Part shown: positions 16,262-22,958 of the stretch, one piece after another
How positions within the stretch are numbered: position 1 is the stretch's first letter
Layout: the number at the start of each line of letters is the position of its first letter
Assembly (NCBI RefSeq): GCF_001580455.1
Contig: NZ_CP010951.1
Span: forward strand, 3,869,001-3,933,000
Length of the DNA: 64,000 bases
Reading direction: 5' to 3'
From: Ramlibacter tataouinensis
GTDB taxonomy: Bacteria; Pseudomonadota; Gammaproteobacteria; Burkholderiales; Burkholderiaceae_C
Translations under genes and position numbers: made by a program
The notes under the pieces: generated by a model
Told to the model about the DNA's origin: nothing
Databases searched by the model: none
The model's input: only the letters and a program-made list of their open reading frames with translations

Positions 16262-18331
16262 CTAGCGACCTGGCTTCGGCACTGCATGTGGCCTTGCGAG
16301 CGCGTCGGCGGGCGCGGCGGGCACGTCCTGCGCCAGGCGCGGGAGCAGCAGCCGGAAACTCGCACCTTCGCCGGCCTGGCTCCATACCGTCAGCGTGCCG
16401 CCGTGCGCGCGAGCGATGCGGCGGCAGATCGCCAGGCCCATGCCCAGCCCGCTTTCCTTGGTGGTGAAGAACGGCTCGAATACGCGTTCGAGCCGGTCGG
16501 CGGCGATGCCGGGGCCGGTGTCGGTCACGACCACCTGGATGCCGCCTTCCGGCGCCACCGCCGTACTGATGCGCAGCGTCGGGTTGTGCCCGGTGAGGCT
16601 GTTGGCGCGCATCGCCTCACAGGCGTTGAGAACCAGATTGAGCAGCAGCTGCTGCAGCTGCACCGGATCGCCCAGCACGTCCGGGAGGTCCGGCGCGTGG
16701 ATCGTCTTGACTTCGATGTTCTGCACCAGGCATTCGCCGCGAACGAAGTGGAGCATCTCGGACACGAGCGTGTTCATGTTCACAGGCACGAACTCCGTGT
16801 CGCCGTCCTTCATCATGCGCCGCAGGCGGTGGATCAGGAGTCCCGCGCGCTTGTCGGCATCGGCGATGTCGCTGAGGATGGTCTTCACTTCGCCCACGTT
16901 CGGGGGCTCGCGCGTGAGCAGGCGCAAGGCCGCCTGCGCGTTGCTCAGGATGGCCGTCAGCGGCTGGTTCAGCTCGTGGGCGATGGTGCTCGAGAAGTGC
17001 GACAGCGAAGCCACGCGCGTGAGGTGCGTCAGCTGGCGCTGCTGCTCGCTGGCGTCTTTCTCCGCCTGGCGCTGGCGCGTGACGTCCCGCAGGATGGTGA
17101 TGAAGCAGGATTCGCCGCCGAATTCCACCGCGACCATCGACAGCTGCGCCACGTGCGCGCCGCCGTGCCGGTCGATCAGTTCGACCTCGATCTCCCGCCG
17201 CTGGCGCGGGTCGCCTGCCAGCGCGCGAACGCGCGATCGGCTGGCGTCATCGAGGTGGTCCATCAAGGGCGACGAGCTGGCACCGTCGCCGAAAAACTGC
17301 AGCCAGCGCGGGTTGGCGCTGACGATGGCGCCGTCGCGGCGGCTGATGGCCACCGCATCCGGCCCTTCGCGGAAGGCGACGGAAAACAGCTGCTCGGAAG
17401 CCTGCAGCCGGCGCTCCATGGCGCGCCGTTCTTCCATCACGGCTGCCAGCAACAGCAGCGGCACGCCCATGCAGATCAGGTAGGGCTGGATCGGCAACTG
17501 CTCCGGTTGCGCCGCCACCGACATCACCACGACCAGCACGACCAGCGCGTAGGCTGAACTGGCGAGGGCGGGACCGAAGCGCACGGCCGCCCACACCAGG
17601 AAAGGCAGGGGCAGGTAGCGCAGCGTGGGCGGCGCGGCAGGCTGGGCCAGCGCCGAGTCGAAGATCACCACGCACACCGCCAGCAGGCCGGTGAGCAGGA
17701 TGCAGATCTCCAGCAGCGGCGCCCGGCCGCTGTCGCGCGGACCATCCGGTTCGCTGCTGCCCCAGGTGAGGATCAGCGGCACGAAGGTGAGCGCGGCCAG
17801 CAGGTTGGAAGAGAAGCGCGTGTACCACACCGACGCATAGTCGGAGGTGCCCCAGCCCACCAGCCGTACCAGGGCGGCATCCAGGAAGGACACCAGGAAG
17901 GGCGCCATCACGGCGGCGCCGCAGAACGCCAGGCCGGATCGCAGCGAGCGCAGGTGCGGCGTCTGCGACAGTTTGCACACCAGCGTTGCGCCGAGCAGGG
18001 CTTCGAGGCTGTTGCTGATGAACCAGCACAGCACCATGGCCAGTGGCACGCCTTCCTGCAGTTCGGAAAGCAGGTGCGCGGGCAGGGCGGCGGCCACCAG
18101 CACCCACCACCACCGCCGGCGCGTGAGGACCAGGGCACCCAGCAGCAGCGCGTTGGGAGGCCAGAGCACCGACACCGGCATGGGGGCGAAGGTGAGCGCC
18201 AGGCCGAGCCTCGCGCCGGCGTAGTACGCCACGGCCGTCAGCACGGCGATGCGCAGCGGCTCCCACCAGGGGGCCGGCGAAGCCTGGACAGCAACAGGGT
18301 CAGCGGCGGGCACGCAGATACTCCGCTGCAC
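16262..18331 (-). CDS. MASE1-PAS sensor histidine kinase
   Basis: The 689-residue membrane kinase has an N-terminal MASE1-type sensor of about eight helices (residues about 25-298; FAPMPVSVLWPPNALLLGALVL is characteristic), a PAS domain (about 310-420), a HisKA dimerisation helix with His452 (AHELNQPLTAILSNAQAALRL), and a HATPase domain with N box NLVLNACEA (about 566), DTGPGIA (604-610) and GLGMGLAICRRIARAHGG. The GTG start is at 18329-18331. It should phosphorylate one or more of the three adjacent response regulators. The kinase order resembles FixL/TodS-branch enzymes that partner FixJ-type regulators. The signal is unknown; MASE1 sensors are membrane-embedded. Confidence 0.88.
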   Translation of the reverse strand: MQRSICVPAADPVAVQASPAPWWEPLRIAVLTAVAYYAGARLGLALTFAPMPVSVLWPPNALLLGALVLTRRRWWWVLVAAALPAHLLSELQEGVPLAMVLCWFISNSLEALLGATLVCKLSQTPHLRSLRSGLAFCGAAVMAPFLVSFLDAALVRLVGWGTSDYASVWYTRFSSNLLAALTFVPLILTWGSSEPDGPRDSGRAPLLEICILLTGLLAVCVVIFDSALAQPAAPPTLRYLPLPFLVWAAVRFGPALASSAYALVVLVVVMSVAAQPEQLPIQPYLICMGVPLLLLAAVMEERRAMERRLQASEQLFSVAFREGPDAVAISRRDGAIVSANPRWLQFFGDGASSSPLMDHLDDASRSRVRALAGDPRQRREIEVELIDRHGGAHVAQLSMVAVEFGGESCFITILRDVTRQRQAEKDASEQQRQLTHLTRVASLSHFSSTIAHELNQPLTAILSNAQAALRLLTREPPNVGEVKTILSDIADADKRAGLLIHRLRRMMKDGDTEFVPVNMNTLVSEMLHFVRGECLVQNIEVKTIHAPDLPDVLGDPVQLQQLLLNLVLNACEAMRANSLTGHNPTLRISTAVAPEGGIQVVVTDTGPGIAADRLERVFEPFFTTKESGLGMGLAICRRIARAHGGTLTVWSQAGEGASFRLLLPRLAQDVPAAPADALARPHAVPKPGR

Positions 18332-18556
18332 AGTCGTCCGGTGGGCAAGCTTCGCTCGGCACGCGTCTCATGCTTGTTCTTGAATGTCGGGCAGCGTGAA
18401 CTTTGGCCCAAGTGCAAGCCCAACGGCGTTCGCGAAACGCAAGCATCGTTACGACTTCCCTACTGCTGAACTTGACCGGAGTGCGGGCGCCCCTAGACTG
18501 CCCTCACATGTTTCGAGCAGGCGTAAACGCCCGCGCGTCCTGAACGAGGTGAACAC

Positions 18557-19225
18557 ATGGATCACATCCCGTTCTCTTTACGGGCCGCGGATACCGAGGC
18601 CACCTGCCCGCAACCGGCGCAGGTGCACGTCGTTGACGACGACGCGTCGGTGCGCGGCGCGCTCGCTCGCCTGCTGGACGGCCGGGGCTGGAGCGTTTTC
18701 GCGCACGCCAGCGCGGAAAGCTTCGTTTCCTCGCATGACCCCGAAGCCCACGGCTGCATCGTGCTGGACGTTGCCATGCCGGGCCTCGATGGGCTTGCTC
18801 TGCAGCAGTTGCTCGCCCGCAATGGCGAGCTCATGCCGATCATCTTCCTCACGGGATGCGCCGACGTGCCCATGTGCGCGGGGGCCATGCGCGAGGGCGC
18901 GATCGACTTCCTGACCAAGCCCGTCGACGAGGAAGTACTGCTCGCCGCGGTGGAGCGCGGTCTCGAGCGGGATTTCCAGCGCCGCTCCGCGCGCGAACGG
19001 CAGCACACCGCCGAAGAACGCCTGTCCACCCTGACGCCGCGCGAGCGCGAGGTGCTGACGCACGTGATGGAAGGGCGGCTGAACAAGCAGATTGCCGCCG
19101 ATCTGGGGACGGCGGAAAAGACCGTCAAGGTACACCGGGCGCGCGCCATGGAGAAGATGCATGTGCGCTCGGTGGCCGAACTGGTGCGGCTGGTCGAACG
19201 GGGCCGGCCGGACGGTTCGGCTTGA
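18557..19225 (+). CDS. FixJ/StyR-type response regulator
   Basis: This 222-residue two-domain regulator has every expected receiver residue: acidic triad D27-D29, phosphoacceptor D71 (VLDVAMPG), T99 (FLTG) and K121 (FLTKPV). The LuxR-type HTH at about 158-215 reads LTPREREVLTHVMEGRLNKQIAADLGTAEKTVKVHRARAMEKM. It is divergent from the histidine kinase gene, with a 225-base promoter gap. It is the best candidate for the DNA-binding partner of that kinase and, by inference, for recognising the palindromes found across the region. ATG 18557 is about six bases after GAGG. Confidence 0.9.
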   Translation: MDHIPFSLRAADTEATCPQPAQVHVVDDDASVRGALARLLDGRGWSVFAHASAESFVSSHDPEAHGCIVLDVAMPGLDGLALQQLLARNGELMPIIFLTGCADVPMCAGAMREGAIDFLTKPVDEEVLLAAVERGLERDFQRRSARERQHTAEERLSTLTPREREVLTHVMEGRLNKQIAADLGTAEKTVKVHRARAMEKMHVRSVAELVRLVERGRPDGSA

Positions 19226-19228
19226 CCG

Positions 19229-19246
19229 TGTTGGACCAAGGTCGTA
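19229..19246. promoter_or_regulatory. Palindromic operator, copy 3 (imperfect)
   Basis: TGTTGGAC, CAAG, then GTCGTA: the left half matches the motif fully, the right half keeps GTC and a terminal A. It lies between the two response-regulator genes, 35 bases before the start of the second. Confidence 0.45.
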
Positions 19247-19281
19247 TTGGCTGCGCGACCGGGGACCGATAGCGTCCCGGC

Positions 19282-19659
19282 ATGCACAGGGACACGTCGC
19301 TCGTCGCAGTCGTCGATGATGAGGAGTCGGTACGCAAGGCGCTGGCGCGGCTCATCCGCACGGCGGGCTACGAGGTGGAAGCCTACGGCTCCGGCGTCGA
19401 GTTCATGCTGTCCCTGCAGAAGCACCTGCCCGATTGCGTGGTGCTCGACCTGCGCATGCCGGTGGTGGACGGCTTCGAGATCCAGCGGGCGCTCCGGCAG
19501 TCGGGTGCCCGGGTGCCGGTGGTGATCATCACCGGCGACGACTCCCCGGAAAACCACCACAGGACCTCGGAGTACGGCGCGCACGCCTACCTGCGCAAGC
19601 CGGTGGACGACGCGATGCTGCTGGACGCGATCCTGGGTGCGGTGCACAGCGGCGCGTGA
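19282..19659 (+). CDS. Single-domain response regulator (CheY/FixJ-receiver-like)
   Basis: The 125-residue protein is a receiver domain only, with no output domain. Asp12 and Asp13 (VVDDEESVRKAL), phosphoacceptor Asp56 (VLDLRMPVVDG), Thr84 (VIITG) and Lys106 (LRKPVDD) are all present, so it should be phosphorylated normally. It follows the FixJ-like regulator by 56 bases on the same strand, with an operator-like palindrome between them. Single receivers beside a kinase often act as phosphate sinks or relays; that role is inferred. It ends 72 bases before the MITE-like element. Confidence 0.88.
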   Translation: MHRDTSLVAVVDDEESVRKALARLIRTAGYEVEAYGSGVEFMLSLQKHLPDCVVLDLRMPVVDGFEIQRALRQSGARVPVVIITGDDSPENHHRTSEYGAHAYLRKPVDDAMLLDAILGAVHSGA

Positions 19660-19731
19660 GCGCGCCCTCATCTTGCTTCTGCCGCGAGTTGCAGGCGGCC
19701 GTTCGTCTGCAGGCCGGTGATTCGCGGGGCT

Positions 19732-19763
19732 TAGGGCCTGTTAACGCTATGGGAGGGCTCGCG
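19732..19763 (+). repeat. Left terminal inverted repeat of MITE
   Basis: The 32-base arm is perfectly complementary to 19967-19998. It contains the palindrome GTTAAC near its outer end. Confidence 0.85.
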
Positions 19764-19966
19764 CCGGTGGCTGGCAGGCTGCAGGGCTAGGCGCGGCCGA
19801 GGCCGTGTGCTCGGGCACACAACGAGGCCGTAACGACGCCCTGCGGCCTGCCAGCCACCGGCCCGGAGGGTGACCCAGGAAACGGGCGCCCTCCGCGTTG
19901 CAAATGCTCGCCGGGGTCCCACCCCGGCTGTGCTTTGCGTCTTGATGGCGCCCGTTTCCTGGGTCA

Positions 19967-19998
19967 CGCGAGCCCTCCCATAGCGTTAACAGGCCCTA
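19967..19998 (-). repeat. Right terminal inverted repeat of MITE
   Basis: The 32-base arm is perfectly complementary to 19732-19763. It ends 12 bases before the ATG of the next gene. Confidence 0.85.
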
Positions 19999-20010
19999 GT
20001 ATCCGTGGTC

Positions 20011-20799
20011 ATGAAAGCCACGATGCCTGACATTGCCACGAACGTCTTCGCCGAGGAGCGCGGGGGAGGGGTATGGATCACGATCAACCGGCCGCAAAAG
20101 CACAACGCGCTGGCGCGCCCGGTGCTCGCCGAGCTGGCGAATGCGGTGCGCGCCGCCGGGGCGCGCGAGCAGGTGCGCTACCTGGTGGTCACCGGCGCCG
20201 GTGAGCGCTACTTCGCCGCCGGCGGCGACCTGCGGGAACTGGCATCCGTGCGCGACGAAGCCGCCGTGCAGGCCATGATGGATGAGGCAGGCGCGAGCCT
20301 GGAGGCGATCCGCCAGTGCCCGGTGCCGGTGATCGCCTACCTCAACGGAGACGCGATTGGCGGCGGCGCCGAGCTGGCGCTGGCCTGCGACATGCGGCTG
20401 CAGTCCCGCCATGCCCGCATCGGCTTCATCCAGGCCAGGCTCGCCATCACCTCGGCGTGGGGCGGTGGCCCGGACCTGTTCCGGCTGCTGGGCCCTGCGC
20501 GTGCGATGCGAATGATGAGCCGGGCGGAACTGGTGAGCGCCGACCAGGCCCTGTCCTGGGGACTGGCCGACGCGGTGATCGATGACGGACCGGCGGGCAA
20601 GGACATGGCCGCCTTCCTCGAGCCCCTGGACAGCTGCGTACCGCAGGTGCTGCGCGGCATCAAGGCCCAGGCGATCGCGGCGCGCCAGGGCGCGGGTTGG
20701 CAAGACCATCGGCAGATCGAACGCAAGCACCTTGCGCAGACCTGGCTGCACGAGGACCACTGGGCGGCCACCCGCAATCTCCTGACCAAGGACGCCTGA
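20011..20799 (+). CDS. Enoyl-CoA hydratase/isomerase family protein
   Basis: The 262-residue crotonase-fold protein has the CoA-ester oxyanion segments GERYFAAGGDLREL and IAYLNGDAIGGGAELALACDMRL. The second catalytic region, normally ending in Pro-Glu, reads IGFIQARLAITSAWGG, so one of the two hydratase Glu residues seems absent and the reaction may not be simple hydration. The start was chosen at ATG 20011; GTG 20005 or ATG 20023 are possible. The MITE ends 12 bases upstream and no clear ribosome-binding site is visible. It is probably co-transcribed with the VOC gene 17 bases downstream. Substrate unknown. Confidence 0.82.
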   Translation: MKATMPDIATNVFAEERGGGVWITINRPQKHNALARPVLAELANAVRAAGAREQVRYLVVTGAGERYFAAGGDLRELASVRDEAAVQAMMDEAGASLEAIRQCPVPVIAYLNGDAIGGGAELALACDMRLQSRHARIGFIQARLAITSAWGGGPDLFRLLGPARAMRMMSRAELVSADQALSWGLADAVIDDGPAGKDMAAFLEPLDSCVPQVLRGIKAQAIAARQGAGWQDHRQIERKHLAQTWLHEDHWAATRNLLTKDA

Positions 20800-20816
20800 A
20801 GACAGCGGGGCTATCC

Positions 20817-21209
20817 ATGCGAGTCATCGTGAACATCGACGTGCCCGAACTGAAGCCGGCGATCGACTTCTACAGCGCGGCCCTGGGGCTGCAACTGAGC
20901 CGCATCCTGGATGAGGACGTTGCGGAACTGACGGGCGCCTCGTCTGTCATCTACCTCCTGTGCAACCCGGCGGGCTCGCCGGCGGTGAGCTCGAAGCCGG
21001 TGGCGCGCGACTACACCCGGCACTGGACGCCGGTGCACATGGACTTCGTGGTCGACGATGTGGCGCAGGCGGCCCGGCGGGCCACGGCGGCCGGGGCGGT
21101 CGCCGAGAGCGAGTGCATCGAATGGCGCGGCTCCCGGTGCATCACCTTCTCGGACCCGTTCGGGCATGGGTTCTGCCTGATCGAGTTTGCGGCGGGCGGC
21201 TACCAGTGA
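20817..21209 (+). CDS. VOC (glyoxalase/bleomycin-resistance) family protein
   Basis: The 130-residue single VOC module begins MRVIVNIDVPELKPAIDFYSAALGLQL and ends with ITFSDPFGHGFCLIEF, the paired beta-alpha-beta-beta-beta halves of the fold. HMDFVVDDV supplies a possible metal His and the terminal IEF a Glu. Members act as lyases, isomerases, dioxygenases or binding proteins, and nothing here decides among them. It lies 17 bases after the enoyl-CoA hydratase-like gene, probably in one transcript. Confidence 0.8.
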   Translation: MRVIVNIDVPELKPAIDFYSAALGLQLSRILDEDVAELTGASSVIYLLCNPAGSPAVSSKPVARDYTRHWTPVHMDFVVDDVAQAARRATAAGAVAESECIEWRGSRCITFSDPFGHGFCLIEFAAGGYQ

Positions 21210-21234
21210 CTGCTGGCCGCTGCTGCCCGGGCTG

Positions 21235-22821
21235 CTACAGCAGCGACTCGATCGGCAGGATGGCCAGCACGCCGATCCACATCCTGCGCAACAAGCCGGC
21301 ACCCGGGCTGCTGGTGTACTTCACCTCGCCCGAGGCCGTGCGCTCTATCCATTCGAGCGAGCGGCCGTCGCCGGCCAGGCGCACTTCGTAGGCTTCGCGC
21401 GGCACCGCCTCGTCGAAGGCCCGCGCCAGCTGCGTCGCCAGCGCCGGGCTTTCCAGCACCAGGCCGAGTTCCGTGTTCAGCCGCGCCGAGCGCGGGTCGA
21501 GATTGAAGGAGCCGACGAAGATGCGCGCGCGGTCGACGGCGAAGGTCTTGGCATGCAGGCTGGCGCCCGAGCTGCCGCCGCCCGAACTGCCGCCCATGCC
21601 GCCGCGCTCGCGGTCCTTGTCGCCCCCGGGCGGGTTGGCTCCGGGTTTCAGCTCGTACAGGTGCACGCCGCCGCGCAGCAGTTCCTCGCGGTACTTGCTG
21701 TAGCCGGCATACACCGGCGCCACGTCGGTGGCCGCCAGCGAGTTGGTGAGGATGGAGACCTTGACGCCTCGCTGCGCCATCGCCACCAGGGCGGCGGTGA
21801 ACTCTTCGCCGGGGACGAAGTAGGGCGAGACCAGCAGCAGCTCGCGCTCGGGCCGGCCCAGCGCTTCGGTCAACCGCGGCGCCATCTCGAATTCCTTGCG
21901 ACCGGGCGGGTTCAGCACCTTGGCCGGGTCGTCCACCACCATGCGCGCCGGCACCCACTCGAAGGGCACCGAGCCGGCGAGCATCTGCGACACGAACTGC
22001 TGCTGGCGCACGGCGTCCAGGTAGCGAACCGACTTCGGGCTGTCCTGCAACTGCGCCCACTGCGCGAGGACGCTGGCGCGCGACTCGTCCTCGGTCCGGG
22101 GGATCAGGCTGGCGGCCGGGTAGGCCGATGGACTGTTCCAGTAGCGGTCGAAGGACCCGGAGATCTCGCGTACCGCGGGTCCGGCGACCACCACGTCGAG
22201 GTCGGCGAAGGCGACCGCGGTCTCGGCGCCGAGGTATTCGTCCCCGACGTTGCGGCCGCCCACCACGGACAGCTGGTTGTCGACCGTGAACGACTTGTTG
22301 TGCATGCGGCGGTTGACGCGTGCGAAGTCGCCGGCGAAATCGCCCAGCCGCCAGGTGCGGTTGGCGAAGGGGTTGAAGAGCCGCACCTCGATGTTGGGGT
22401 GGGCGTCCAGCGCGGCGAGCGCGGGGTCCATGCCCTTGGTGTTGTTGTCGTCCAGCAGCATGCGCACGCGCACGCCGCGCTCGGCCGCCTGCCACAAGGC
22501 ATGGGCCAGCAGGCCGCCGCTGGTGTCGGCATGCCAGATGTAGTACTGGACGTCGATGCTGCGCTCGGCCGCGGTGGCCAGTGCGTAGCGCGCGGCGAAG
22601 GCATCGCGGCCGGCGGACAGGGCATGCACCGCGCTGCGGCCGGGATGGGCCGCGACCTCGGGGTCGATCGAGCGGCCGAGCCGCGTGCCGCCGGTGTCCG
22701 CGATGGCCTGCGTGGGTGTGCGTTCCACGGTGGAGGGCAGGGACGCGCAGGCGACCAGGCACGCCGCCAGCATCGCAGCAGCGGCGCGGATGCTGACTTC
22801 TTTTGGACCCATGGGACCCAT
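21235..22821 (-). CDS. Phospholipase D-family protein (cardiolipin synthase C-like)
   Basis: This 528-residue putative lipoprotein (signal with a CLVACAS stretch) has two HKD motifs. HNKSFTVDNQLSVVGGRN begins HxKxxxxD with the downstream GGRN, and HAKTFAVDRARIFVGSFNLDPRS is the second. Between them, just before HKD2, sits a Gly/Ser-rich insert (GGMGGSSGGGSSGA). RSIDVQYYIWHADTSG is typical of ClsC/YmdC-type phosphatidyl transferases that make cardiolipin. It probably acts on phospholipids at the periplasmic face. The start is at 22819-22821 or 22810-22812. It is divergent from the sulfatase gene, with operator copy 4 in the 137-base gap. Confidence 0.85.
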   Translation of the reverse strand: MGPMGPKEVSIRAAAAMLAACLVACASLPSTVERTPTQAIADTGGTRLGRSIDPEVAAHPGRSAVHALSAGRDAFAARYALATAAERSIDVQYYIWHADTSGGLLAHALWQAAERGVRVRMLLDDNNTKGMDPALAALDAHPNIEVRLFNPFANRTWRLGDFAGDFARVNRRMHNKSFTVDNQLSVVGGRNVGDEYLGAETAVAFADLDVVVAGPAVREISGSFDRYWNSPSAYPAASLIPRTEDESRASVLAQWAQLQDSPKSVRYLDAVRQQQFVSQMLAGSVPFEWVPARMVVDDPAKVLNPPGRKEFEMAPRLTEALGRPERELLLVSPYFVPGEEFTAALVAMAQRGVKVSILTNSLAATDVAPVYAGYSKYREELLRGGVHLYELKPGANPPGGDKDRERGGMGGSSGGGSSGASLHAKTFAVDRARIFVGSFNLDPRSARLNTELGLVLESPALATQLARAFDEAVPREAYEVRLAGDGRSLEWIERTASGEVKYTSSPGAGLLRRMWIGVLAILPIESLL

Positions 22822-22883
22822 CAGGACCGACCTGCTCCCGAGCGCTAGTACACCAAGGATCGACTCAGGCGGCGCCTGGGGCC

Positions 22884-22901
22884 ATCGGACCTTGGTCCAA
22901 T
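22884..22901. promoter_or_regulatory. Palindromic operator, copy 4
   Basis: ATCGGAC, CTTG, GTCCAAT: one mismatch from a perfect inverted repeat. It lies in the divergent promoter gap, 62 bases from the phospholipase D start and 57 from the sulfatase start. Confidence 0.55.
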
Positions 22902-22958
22902 GCCGGTGCCTTCGGCCAGAGCGGAACATGCGTGATTGACGACTACAAGGGGCATAGC

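Larger units (their letters stand above)
19732..19998. mobile_element. MITE-like non-autonomous element with nested hairpins
   Basis: This 267-base element is bounded by perfect 32-base terminal inverted repeats (outer end TAGGGCCTGTTAACGC), with TA at both borders consistent with a TA target duplication. Inside are two perfect hairpins: 16-base arms at 19764-19779 and 19846-19861 (with an extra inner GCAGGGC pair), and 21-base arms at 19870-19890 and 19947-19967. It has no coding capacity. Its right end lies 12 bases before the start of the enoyl-CoA hydratase gene, so it has replaced or now contains that gene's promoter region. The parent transposon is not in the window; an IS5- or IS630-like parent is a guess from the TA duplication. 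Confidence 0.8.

Noticed and set aside
22803..22830. A palindrome-like TTGGACCCATGGGACC stretch at the phospholipase D start
   Set aside because: The arms do not fit the 6-4-6 spacing, and the sequence is explained by repeated Met-Gly-Pro codons at the gene start.
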